From: Acetatifactor sp.
GTDB taxonomy: Bacteria > Bacillota > Clostridia > Lachnospirales > Lachnospiraceae
Reading direction: 5' to 3'
NCBI GenBank assembly: GCA_024699575.1
Contig: JAILPF010000020.1
Coordinates: 1-6,069 of the forward strand
Length of the DNA: 6,069 nucleotides
Shown here: in pieces, positions 1 through 5,636 of the stretch
How the letters are laid out: each line of letters opens with the position of its first letter
Position numbering within the stretch: position 1 is the first letter of the stretch
Notes under the pieces: generated by a model
The model's input: the letters and a program-made list of their open reading frames with translations, nothing else
The model's database searches: none
Told to the model about the DNA's origin: nothing
Program-made: the position numbers and the translations under genes

Positions 1-250
1 AAATCTTCTGAGTGAAGAGACTCTTCACATGGGCGATTTCTTCCTGAGATGCCTTTGCAGCAGGCACATAGTAGGATTTCTCTCGCGCAATCTGATATAG
101 TTCTTCCTGTGATTTCTCACAAGCGTTGCGGAACTGTTTCAAAGTCTGCTTCAGCTCCTGATTTTCAGATTGTGCAATCATCCCCGCATAACGAGTCAAT
201 TCTCCGTTGATACCTGCCAAGGTATCTGCTACCATAGCTTTTTCCTGCAT
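1..250 (-). CDS. CotF-family spore coat protein (3' end outside window)
   Basis: The first 83 residues are visible and the gene continues past the left edge. They form an almost uninterrupted amphipathic helical sequence with the run REKSYYVPAAKA at about residues 56-67, which I recognise as typical of clostridial coat-F-type spore coat proteins. The protein would be made in the mother cell or at the spore surface as a structural coat component; this role is known for the family and inferred here. The ATG at 248-250 is supported by a strong GAGAGGAG Shine-Dalgarno about 9 bases upstream. Only 25 bases separate it from the stop of the 61-residue gene before it, so the two are probably one transcript. 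In helical pattern it resembles that neighbour (see findings). The reading frame is intact up to the window edge. I am confident of the coding call and fairly confident of the family. Confidence 0.85.
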   Translation of the reverse strand, partial: MQEKAMVADTLAGINGELTRYAGMIAQSENQELKQTLKQFRNACEKSQEELYQIAREKSYYVPAAKASQEEIAHVKSLFTQKI

Positions 251-275
251 ATTCTTTTTCTCCTCTCACACGATT

Positions 276-461
276 TTACTGCAAAAACTTCATAAGCTGC
301 TGCTTATTATCCATCGCAGACTGCGCACCCTTCTCAAAAAATTGTTTAATCTGGGAATCATCGGCCTGCTCAGCATAAGTTTTCATTTTCTCGTGCGTGG
401 TGTCGTAACCACCGATGAGGTGTCTTAAGTTCTGTAAGTCAAGTGTTGAAATCTCGCTCAT
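276..461 (-). CDS. small helical protein, probable spore coat-associated, 61 aa
   Basis: This intact 61-residue reading frame begins at ATG 459-461, with GAGG five bases upstream. The product is charged and predicted to be two helices (about residues 7-30 and 34-60) with no signal peptide, membrane segment or cysteine. I do not recognise a named family with certainty. Its position directly before a CotF-type gene, with a 25-base gap, suggests a small coat or coat-assembly partner in the same sporulation operon. Its second half aligns loosely, without gaps, with residues 24-54 of the CotF-like neighbour: a shared [IL]KQ and similar acidic/Gln spacing. That hints at common ancestry of a half-ferritin-like helical hairpin. 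The function is inferred from context only. Stop codon is TAA. Confidence 0.75.
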   Translation of the reverse strand: MSEISTLDLQNLRHLIGGYDTTHEKMKTYAEQADDSQIKQFFEKGAQSAMDNKQQLMKFLQ

Positions 462-501
462 ATTAACCTCTTTTCTGCGCTGTCCGCGCGCTTTTTACGA
501 A

Positions 502-533
502 ATTAATATGACCTTTTTTTTCAAAGAATATAC
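502..533 (-). promoter_or_regulatory. weak candidate sporulation (sigma-E-like) promoter for the coat gene pair
   Basis: Reading the minus strand, GTATATTC (533-526) is followed by CATATTAAT (510-502). The ATA of the first element lies 18 bases from the CATA of the second. This loosely fits the sigma-E pattern of an ATA element 16-18 bases from CATACANT, and it would start transcription about 30-35 bases before the 61-residue gene. The region is AT-rich and the -10 element matches only in its first half, so a chance match is quite possible. Confidence 0.25.
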
Positions 534-542
534 ATGAAAATA

Positions 543-722
543 TTATATTTGATGGCGCACCACACCATACTCATCATCCAGTCGGAAGTAGGGACACTCA
601 TTCTGGCTTCCCGTAAGGAATCGATACATCTCATCCTCATCCAGATTTACCAGGCAGCTGTAGCACTCATAGTCTTCATCATATATATAGTTAACGCACA
701 TGTCGCAATTTGAACTCGCCAT
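543..722 (-). CDS. Cys-rich small protein resembling DUF6472, 59 aa
   Basis: This 59-residue protein is absent from the longer reading-frame calls but well supported. The ATG at 720-722 follows an AAAGGA Shine-Dalgarno lying in the last codons of rsmI, and only six bases separate the rsmI stop from this start, so it is likely co-transcribed and perhaps translationally coupled. It holds two CxxC pairs, C6/C9 and C20/C23, plus C43 in ECPYFR, within a very acidic, Tyr-rich sequence (NYIYDEDYE, NLDEDEM). The paired cysteines suggest a small zinc- or iron-binding knuckle. I recognise the overall pattern as the DUF6472 type common in Lachnospiraceae, from memory and not checked. No biochemical function is known to me. 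It has no membrane segment or signal peptide, so it is presumably cytosolic. Confidence 0.85.
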   Translation of the reverse strand: MASSNCDMCVNYIYDEDYECYSCLVNLDEDEMYRFLTGSQNECPYFRLDDEYGVVRHQI

Positions 723-728
723 ACACTA

Positions 729-1574
729 TCATTCCTTTCCTACCAGATATTGATAAATTTCGCGTTTACCAACACCCCTGTCCTTTGCAACCTGCTTCAT
801 CGCTGTTTTATTGTCCATTCCCTGATTCTCGTAGTAGCTCATATGCTCCTCAATGGACATATCTTCCCAGGATGCAATCTCTTCCTTGCGTTTTTCCTCG
901 ATACTCTTCCCTTCAACAACCAGCACATATTCTCCTCTCGGCTCCTCGTTTTGGTAAAAAGCCAGAGCCTCCTGTATTGTAGTGGGCATCACGGTCTCAA
1001 ATTTTTTGGTAAGCTCTCTGCATAGGGTAATCTTACGCTGTCCGAGCGTCTCATAAAGTTCCTCCAGAGTTCGGACTAAATGGTGGGGCGCTTCATAAAG
1101 GATCATCGTTCTGCTCTCTGTCTTTAATTCCTCTAACACCTGTTTCTTCTCTTTTTTATCGGCAGGCAGAAATCCTTCGAAGCAAAAGCGTCTGGTGCTT
1201 AATCCCGACAAAGTAAGTGCTGTGATGCAGGCTGCCGGTCCCGGCAGGGAAGTCACCGGCACTCCGCTTTCATGGCACATCTGCACCAGAACTTCTCCGG
1301 GGTCTGAGATTGCCGGAGTGCCTGCATCTGTAATCAATGCGATATTTTGTCCTGCCAGAAGCTGTCCGATCAGCTGTTTTGCTTTTTCCACTTTATTGTA
1401 CTCATGGTAACTGGTCATGGGCGTATGAATTTCAAAATGATTTAAAAGTTTGATGCTGTTTCTGGTATCCTCGGCAGCAATCACATCCACATTCTGAAGG
1501 GTTTCCACGACTCTAGGCGTCATATCACCTAAATTTCCGATGGGCGTTGCGCACAAAAATAATGTTCCTGCCAT
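729..1574 (-). CDS. rsmI: 16S rRNA (cytidine(1402)-2'-O)-methyltransferase RsmI
   Basis: RsmI uses S-adenosylmethionine to methylate the ribose 2'-OH of C1402 in the 16S rRNA decoding centre. The 281 residues are the normal family length and carry its signatures in order: ATPIGNLGD at 9-17, AAEDTR at 33-38, the glycine-rich SAM-site segment ITDAGTPAISDPG at 81-93, LPGPAA at 110-115, FEGFLP at 132-137, YEAPHH at 160-165 and GEYVLVVEG near 214-222. From about residue 233 follows the C-terminal RsmI helix-turn-helix region, rich in Lys and Glu. The start ATG (1572-1574) has GGAG six bases upstream and lies 14 bases after the yabB stop. In Bacillus the same gene (yabC) follows yabB and yazA; here yazA is absent. 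The frame is intact and no key motif is missing. Confidence 0.97.
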   Translation of the reverse strand: MAGTLFLCATPIGNLGDMTPRVVETLQNVDVIAAEDTRNSIKLLNHFEIHTPMTSYHEYNKVEKAKQLIGQLLAGQNIALITDAGTPAISDPGEVLVQMCHESGVPVTSLPGPAACITALTLSGLSTRRFCFEGFLPADKKEKKQVLEELKTESRTMILYEAPHHLVRTLEELYETLGQRKITLCRELTKKFETVMPTTIQEALAFYQNEEPRGEYVLVVEGKSIEEKRKEEIASWEDMSIEEHMSYYENQGMDNKTAMKQVAKDRGVGKREIYQYLVGKE

Positions 1575-1588
1575 AGTTTTCTCCGTTC

Positions 1589-2326
1589 CTAGTATCCGTA
1601 AATTTCCCGTATTTCCGGCATATATTCTCCGGGCTTTTCAAAAATAATCAAAGGCTTATCCACAGTCATCCTCGGTTTACCGCCCCGGACTCCCTCAATC
1701 AAGACCATGTTGGGTTCCTTGTCCACATAAGGATACACCAGCTGCATTCGTTTGGGTTCCAGCTTATGATTCGTCATGCATGTAATGATTTCCGCAAGTC
1801 GAAACGGTCTGTGCACCAGAAAAAAACTTCCCCCCGGTTTCACCAGCTTAGCCGCCTGCCGCACCACATCCTCCAAAGTGCAGAGAATTTCGTGTCTGGC
1901 AATGGCTTTGGGTGCTTCGGGGTTGACGATTCCATGCTGTCCTATCATATATGGAGGATTACATGTGATACAATCAAAAGAAGCAGACGGGAAAAGATTG
2001 TCTGCTTCTTTGATATCTCCGGTAACAATGTCAATCTTGTTCTCCAAATGGTTCAATATGACACTTCTGCGCGCCATGTCCGCACTTTCTTCTTGAATTT
2101 CCAGTCCTGTGAGGTGGCTTAAACCATATCTTCCTTCCATCAGAATCGGAATAATTCCTGTTCCTGTTCCAAGATCAAGCAACGTGTCCTCCGACTTTGC
2201 TCTCGCAAATCCGCACAGAAGGACTGCATCCATTCCAAAACAAAACTTTTCAGGGTTCTGTATAATCCGATAACCGTTTCTCTGCAAATCATCCAAACGT
2301 TCGTTACTCTTTAGACTGACCGTCAT
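1589..2326 (-). CDS. yabB: tRNA1(Val) adenine-N6 methyltransferase-like protein (YabB/TrmN6 family)
   Basis: This SAM-dependent N6-adenine methyltransferase of 245 residues is related to the Bacillus YabB and E. coli TrmN6 (YfiC) proteins; TrmN6 methylates A37 of tRNA1(Val). The start of the conserved protein reads ERLDDL..GYRIIQNPEKFCFGMDA (from residue 9), typical of the family. Motif I, DLGTGTGIIP, is at 51-60 and the catalytic NPPY of amino-methyltransferases is at 123-126, followed by an ARHE motif. I chose ATG 2324-2326, which overlaps the 3' end of ricT by 23 bases. The frame is open further upstream to 2587, but that part reads through the repetitive ricT tail as Arg/Lys-rich nonsense and lies outside family length. 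An AGGA about 11 bases upstream is a modest ribosome site, so coupling to ricT translation is plausible. The tRNA substrate is inferred from the family. Confidence 0.92.
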   Translation of the reverse strand: MTVSLKSNERLDDLQRNGYRIIQNPEKFCFGMDAVLLCGFARAKSEDTLLDLGTGTGIIPILMEGRYGLSHLTGLEIQEESADMARRSVILNHLENKIDIVTGDIKEADNLFPSASFDCITCNPPYMIGQHGIVNPEAPKAIARHEILCTLEDVVRQAAKLVKPGGSFFLVHRPFRLAEIITCMTNHKLEPKRMQLVYPYVDKEPNMVLIEGVRGGKPRMTVDKPLIIFEKPGEYMPEIREIYGY

Positions 2327-3482
2327 TGTTCTGTTCTTTCCTTTCCAGTCTCTCGCCCTGTCTGTCACGATTCTTTCTACGATTCTCATGTCGCTCACCG
2401 TTACGCTTTTCACTTCGGTTCTCATTTCGATTTTCGTTCCGGTTCTCTTGACGTTTATTATTCTGATTGTTTTGATTCTGTCGATTATTCGGCTTGCCAC
2501 CATTTTTTCCATCCTGATGCTTACCCTGACGGTTGTCCTGACGGCCTTCCTGCTTGCGCTCTCCTCTCGCTTCTGCAGCTTCCTCAATTTCCTGCTGTTC
2601 TTCCTGTTCTAAGCGCTCCAGCTCTTTCATTTCCTCAGTGGTGAGCTCAACTTTTTCTTTCTTTCCGTGACGACGTTTGAAAGTGAGCTTGTCCACATCG
2701 TATTCATGAATTTCTTTTTCATCGTTGACTTCTACCAGAACCTTTACCAGTTGTCTCAGTACATTGACACTGTGAACCTCTCCTGTCAGCCCATCCTCTG
2801 TAGTAACAGTGTCTCCGATATTGGGAAGTCTGCGATTGAGTTCCTCGTAAGTTTCTTCCTCATTTTTCAGACAACACATTAATCGTCCGCATACTCCGGA
2901 AATCTTCGTCGGGTTCAGAGACAGATTCTGTTCCTTCGCCATCTTAATGGAAACCGGAATGAAATCGGACAGGTAGCTGTGACAGCACAAGGGTCTTCCG
3001 CAGATTCCGATTCCCCCTCTGATTTTCGTCTCATCCCTCACACCAATCTGACGAAGTTCAATTCTGGTCTTGAATACGCTGGCAAGATCCTTCACCAGCT
3101 CGCGGAAATCAATTCTTCCGTCCGCGGTAAAGTAGAACAACACCTTATTATTGTCAAAGGTGTACTCCGCATCGATCAGTTTCATCTCCAGACCATGCTT
3201 TTGAATCTTTTCATAGCAAATCTGGTAAGCTTCCTTTTCCTTAACCTTATTTGCTGCTTCCTGTTCGTCATCTCGCTCTGTCGCAATGCGGATAACCGGC
3301 TTTAAGGGCTGAATAATCTTGTCATCCTCCACTTCTCTGGGAGCTGCAACAACGGTTCCATATTCAATTCCTCTTGCGGTCTCCACAATGACGTGGTCAC
3401 CCTTCTCTATTGTAAACTGAAGCGGATCAAAAAAATAAATTTTGCCCGCTGTACGAAATCTTACTCCAATTACTTTTGTCAT
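2304..3482 (-). CDS. ricT: RicT (YaaT), PSP1-domain regulator of RNase Y, with long disordered tail
   Basis: In Bacillus, RicT joins RicA and RicF in a complex that carries [4Fe-4S] clusters, stimulates RNase Y-dependent mRNA maturation and promotes sporulation and competence. The PSP1 domain fills about residues 1-270. The six cluster-ligand cysteines are all present, at C161, C166, C167 (in CGRPLCC) and C198, C203, C204 (in CGRLMCC), the same numbers I recall for the Bacillus protein. Bacillus YaaT is about 275 residues, whereas this one is 392. The extra part is an acidic stretch at about 279-305 and then an Arg/Asn/Gln/Glu/Lys-rich tail at 306-392 that is certainly disordered and includes a tetrapeptide repeat. 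The start ATG has GTGAGGTG upstream at 3488-3495. It lies downstream of holB, as in Bacillus, but is separated from it by a hairpin. The 3' end overlaps yabB by 23 bases. Confidence 0.97.
   Translation of the reverse strand: MTKVIGVRFRTAGKIYFFDPLQFTIEKGDHVIVETARGIEYGTVVAAPREVEDDKIIQPLKPVIRIATERDDEQEAANKVKEKEAYQICYEKIQKHGLEMKLIDAEYTFDNNKVLFYFTADGRIDFRELVKDLASVFKTRIELRQIGVRDETKIRGGIGICGRPLCCHSYLSDFIPVSIKMAKEQNLSLNPTKISGVCGRLMCCLKNEEETYEELNRRLPNIGDTVTTEDGLTGEVHSVNVLRQLVKVLVEVNDEKEIHEYDVDKLTFKRRHGKKEKVELTTEEMKELERLEQEEQQEIEEAAEARGERKQEGRQDNRQGKHQDGKNGGKPNNRQNQNNQNNKRQENRNENRNENRSEKRNGERHENRRKNRDRQGERLERKEQNNDGQSKE
2367..2450 (-). repeat. seven-unit tetrapeptide (12-bp) repeat in the RicT tail
   Basis: Residues 345-372 of RicT read as seven tandem four-residue units of the type x-E-N-R: QENR, NENR, NENR, SEKR, NGER, HENR and RKNR. 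At the DNA level this is a degenerate 12-base tandem repeat whose codons vary (GAG/GAA, AAC/AAT, CGG/CGA/CGT), so it is an old expansion kept at the protein level rather than a fresh slippage product. Every unit ends in Arg, giving a regularly spaced positive charge that would suit RNA contact; this last point is inference. Confidence 0.85.
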
Positions 3483-3487
3483 CTATG

Positions 3488-3495
3488 CACCTCAC
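3488..3495 (-). promoter_or_regulatory. ricT ribosome binding site
   Basis: GTGAGGTG on the minus strand lies five bases before the ricT ATG and is a good Shine-Dalgarno. It begins only about 8 bases after the base of the upstream hairpin, so hairpin formation would leave it exposed rather than sequester it. Confidence 0.8.
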
Positions 3496-3497
3496 TA

Positions 3498-3542
3498 TTA
3501 AAAAAATAAACAGGCAGCCAAGTACCGCTACCCGTTTATTTT
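3498..3542 (-). terminator. strong rho-independent terminator-like hairpin between holB and ricT
   Basis: On the minus strand the 15-base arm at 3541-3527 (AAATAAACGGGTAGC) pairs with the arm at 3518-3504 (GCTGCCTGTTTATTT): 13 Watson-Crick pairs and two G-U pairs around an 8-base loop, with one more A-T pair possible at the base. The descending arm runs into a seven-T tract (3506-3500). This is the textbook form of an intrinsic terminator and sits 36 bases past the holB stop, so it probably ends or reduces transcription from holB. It is followed at once by the ricT Shine-Dalgarno, leaving no room for a promoter after it, so it must be read through, regulated, or bypassed by a promoter that overlaps it. 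Confidence 0.8.
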
Positions 3543-3566
3543 ATCATACTTTTTTCCGTATGACTA
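3538..3566 (-). promoter_or_regulatory. candidate sigma-A promoter for ricT, overlapping the hairpin
   Basis: The minus strand shows TGATAAAAT (3546-3538), an extended -10 with TG one base before TAAAAT (5 of 6 to TATAAT). Seventeen bases upstream is TAGTCA (3566-3561), 4 of 6 to TTGACA. Transcription would start near 3531, inside the ascending arm of the hairpin, giving an mRNA with a leader of about 50 bases that lacks most of that arm. The region is AT-rich, so this is a reasonable but unproved candidate. Confidence 0.4.
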
Positions 3567-3578
3567 CTGTATTATTTT

Positions 3579-4571
3579 TCATCCGTTTTCTTTGATTGTC
3601 AGCATCAAAAGTTCCATAGTCAGTTCAAAGTTTACATTTGCATCCAGACGTTTCTTGGCTTTATCCAAAGCCTCAATAATTCGCTCTATTCCCTCGTAGC
3701 TGCAATGTCCGGTGATTTTCCTGATTGTCTGAATTTCCTCCCGGAACACCAGATGGTTCACATCATTCGTTGCCTTGAACAAAAGCACATCCCGATACCA
3801 GATGGACATGATATCCAGATAGTCATTCACATCGAGCTTGTACTCGTTAATCTTTTTAATCGCCGCCGTAATCTCATGCAGTTCCATCTCCTGGATATAT
3901 TTTAAGAGGGAGAGGGCCTCCGACTTCACATTCTCAAAGTCCTCACTGGATGCCAGCAATCTCGCTTTTCCAATATTTCCTCTGGCAAAGGCGACACAAA
4001 CCTCTGCTTTATAATCCGGTATCTCCAACTCCTCCATGAGGTATTTTCGAACCAGTTCATCAGCAACCGGCTTCATATTCAGTACAATGCATCTGCTCAA
4101 AATTGTAGGGAGCATTGCATTTACATTTGTTGTCAAAAGCAGAATCACTGCATACGCAGGTGGCTCTTCCAGCGTTTTCAACAAAGCGTTTTGTGCTTGT
4201 GCCGTCATTTTTTCCGCTTCATTCATAATGTAGATTTTATATGGGCTGCTGTAAGGTTTTATTACAACATCATTGTTGATCTGTACACGGATATCATCTA
4301 CACTGATTGTGTTCGGTTTCTCATGTGTCACCTTGATGATATCAGGCTGATTATCAGTGAGGGCCTGTTTACAGGAATGACACTCCTGGCAAGGATTGAC
4401 TTCCTCCCTCTCACACTGAAGCGCCATCGCAAATATCTTGGCAATAAATTCTTTCCCCGCAAATTTTTCTCCATTGATGATATATGCATGGGAAATCTTC
4501 TTGGAGGCTAATGCATTTTGCAGATGCTCTTTTATTTGTTCCTGTCCGATAATGTCTTTAAAATCAGCCAT
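3579..4571 (-). CDS. holB: DNA polymerase III subunit delta' (clamp loader)
   Basis: HolB is the delta' subunit of the clamp loader, which works with tau and delta to place the sliding clamp on primed DNA. The 330 residues show the AAA+ clamp-loader order: FKDIIGQEQI at 4-13, SHAYII at 27-32, a degenerate P-loop GEKFAGKE at 34-41 (Glu where an ATPase has Ser/Thr), a four-cysteine zinc module C53, C61, C64, C67, NEAEKM in the Walker B position at 117-122, QNALLKTLEEPP at 127-138 and the SRC motif at 159-161. The broken P-loop separates it from DnaX and fits a non-hydrolysing delta'. I chose ATG 4569-4571, which begins MADFKDIIGQ as in relatives; a GTG three codons upstream (4580) has AAGGA before it and is a real alternative. 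The gene follows yaaR by 18 bases, the Bacillus order. Confidence 0.95.
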   Translation of the reverse strand: MADFKDIIGQEQIKEHLQNALASKKISHAYIINGEKFAGKEFIAKIFAMALQCEREEVNPCQECHSCKQALTDNQPDIIKVTHEKPNTISVDDIRVQINNDVVIKPYSSPYKIYIMNEAEKMTAQAQNALLKTLEEPPAYAVILLLTTNVNAMLPTILSRCIVLNMKPVADELVRKYLMEELEIPDYKAEVCVAFARGNIGKARLLASSEDFENVKSEALSLLKYIQEMELHEITAAIKKINEYKLDVNDYLDIMSIWYRDVLLFKATNDVNHLVFREEIQTIRKITGHCSYEGIERIIEALDKAKKRLDANVNFELTMELLMLTIKENG

Positions 4572-4589
4572 ACACTCCACCCCATCCTT

Positions 4590-5030
4590 CTATGTAAAAA
4601 TATCCAACAGCAATCCTCTGATTTCACCAATCTTATTCAAGATAGCAAGATGGTCCTGCTCATCCTTCATCAGTTCTTGTGCCAACTGATCCAGGTTCTC
4701 ATCCACCAGCCGGATAATACCATACACCCTGTGTCGTCCACGTCTGTCCAGAAAGTTTTCTCTTGTAAAGGAATGTGATCTGGTTACAATTTCGTTCAAA
4801 AACTCTTTCACCAATCCTCTATAGTGACGCATATCTTTCACGTCTCTACGTTTATAAAGCTTTTCGCCTTCCGTCGTAATCTGATCCATAAGACTGGCAA
4901 GTTTCTCTTGTAGTTCCGTCTCCGCAATATTGCTGGCGAGCATGAATTTAAAGCTTCCATCTGTTGGCTGATTCTGCTTTACCTGTTCTACCGGTGTACT
5001 TTGCGTCACCTGATTGACTTTAATATCCAT
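4590..5030 (-). CDS. yaaR: YaaR family protein (DUF327)
   Basis: The 146 residues match the YaaR/DUF327 family in length, sequence character and position directly before holB. Residues 1-25 are a variable polar N-terminus; residues 30-146 are a helical domain with the conserved-looking segments [20 protein letters not shown] (59-78) and [19 protein letters not shown] (95-113). The sequence is charged, soluble and free of cysteine, signal peptide and membrane segment. The biochemical function of the family is not established as far as I know. Its steady linkage to holB and the clamp-loader region is the main clue, and a replication or cell-cycle role would only be a guess. The start ATG is 18 bases after the kinase stop, preceded by GGCGGGTGAG, a somewhat irregular ribosome site. 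Bacillus has yaaQ between tmk and yaaR, and it is absent here. Confidence 0.9.
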   Translation of the reverse strand: MDIKVNQVTQSTPVEQVKQNQPTDGSFKFMLASNIAETELQEKLASLMDQITTEGEKLYKRRDVKDMRHYRGLVKEFLNEIVTRSHSFTRENFLDRRGRHRVYGIIRLVDENLDQLAQELMKDEQDHLAILNKIGEIRGLLLDIFT

Positions 5031-5048
5031 CTGCTCACCCGCCTTTCT

Positions 5049-5636
5049 TTATAACTGTTCGATAAGATATTCTGTAATTTCTCCCAGGCATGTATGTAAA
5101 TCACCGTTGTAAAAAGTTCTGGTAATTCCGGCTTTTTCCATATTTTCCGGTGAAAAATCAACAGTGTCCGCCAAAAACCTTCGACACATTTCCTCATACC
5201 GGTGATTTTCCGGCTTTCTCTCCCTGTCCAATGCTCTCTGTAGACGCACACCGTCATCCAGTTCAATCATAATCGGTAATACTTTGTCTTCCCCAAAATA
5301 GTCTTTCAGCTTCCTGCATGCCTCCAGTGTACCTATCACAATATAATCACTGTCATCCAAATCGATCTGTCCATCGTCCACCGTAAAGTATCTCCAGGTT
5401 CCATGGAAGGTGTGATACTCTCTCGCCTCAATTACTTTCCCTTCCTGTACTAAGCGCTGATATCCTTCTTCGTCTGTAAAAAAATACTGCACTCCGTCTC
5501 TCTCACCCTCTCTGATTGGACGGGTTGTGTAAGGAACCACTTTTTTAAGCGGTATCTCCTTTTCTCTCAAAAGCTCTTTATAAATTGTGTCTTTACCGGT
5601 AGAACTTTTCCCCATCAGACATACTATTTTCCCCAT
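5049..5636 (-). CDS. guanylate-kinase-like P-loop (nucleotide) kinase, divergent
   Basis: The 195-residue protein has the guanylate kinase fold signatures: P-loop GKSSTGKDT at 9-17, TTRPIREGERDGVQYFF at 37-53 and VIEAREY at 68-74, with a charged lid-like RALDRERKPENHRYEE later. From memory of yeast guanylate kinase it aligns without gaps through residue 74, keeping R39, R42, Y51 and E70, which bind the GMP phosphate and base. However, the P-loop Ser16 is Asp, Ser35 is Pro, and the Asp99/Asp101 pair is replaced by the IVIGTLEA segment. Annotation pipelines would probably call it gmk; the true substrate is uncertain. I chose ATG 5634-5636, with GAAGG seven bases upstream, giving the usual MGKI start. 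An ATG at 5657 in frame is possible. The start overlaps the end of the decarboxylase gene, and yaaR follows after 18 bases. It occupies the tmk position of Bacillus. Confidence 0.85.
   Translation of the reverse strand: MGKIVCLMGKSSTGKDTIYKELLREKEIPLKKVVPYTTRPIREGERDGVQYFFTDEEGYQRLVQEGKVIEAREYHTFHGTWRYFTVDDGQIDLDDSDYIVIGTLEACRKLKDYFGEDKVLPIMIELDDGVRLQRALDRERKPENHRYEEMCRRFLADTVDFSPENMEKAGITRTFYNGDLHTCLGEITEYLIEQL

Noticed and set aside
12..28. Perfect 8-base inverted repeat GTGAAGAG-A-CTCTTCAC near the left edge
   Set aside because: It lies inside the CotF-type coding sequence (encoding VKSLFT), has no T tract after it in the window and a one-base centre that cannot form a normal hairpin loop; it could be an operator-like palindrome but chance is likelier.
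207..428. Plus-strand frame of 73 codons across the coat genes
   Set aside because: It is antisense to the well-supported 61-residue gene and the start of the CotF-type gene, has no convincing ribosome site and its hydrophobic content is what the reverse of helical Lys/Glu-rich coding gives.
481..496. GCGC...GCGC short inverted repeat in the gap before the 61-residue gene
   Set aside because: Only four paired bases with a seven-base loop and no T tract on the minus strand; too weak to call a terminator for the rsmI operon.
710..1410. Plus-strand frames at 710-982, 750-1025 and 1195-1410
   Set aside because: All lie antisense to rsmI, which has every family motif; their products are Pro/Ser- or Phe-rich shadow sequences with no recognisable domain.
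2327..2587. Upstream extension of yabB as a real N-terminal domain
   Set aside because: The conserved methyltransferase begins just after the ATG at 2326 and the 245-residue length fits the family; the extension is read from the repetitive ricT tail in another frame.
2388..2612. Plus-strand 74-codon frame encoding a very hydrophobic, membrane-like peptide
   Set aside because: It is the exact antisense of the charged RicT tail; the reverse complement of Arg/Asn/Glu codons gives Ile/Leu/Phe/Val codons, so the hydrophobicity is an artefact.
3705..4778. Several plus-strand frames across holB and yaaR
   Set aside because: They are antisense shadows of holB and yaaR, which are intact and motif-rich; none has family-like sequence.
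5006..5266. Minus-strand 86-codon frame overlapping the kinase 3' end and yaaR start
   Set aside because: It is out of frame with both well-supported genes, has no recognisable domain and no ribosome site that I trust.
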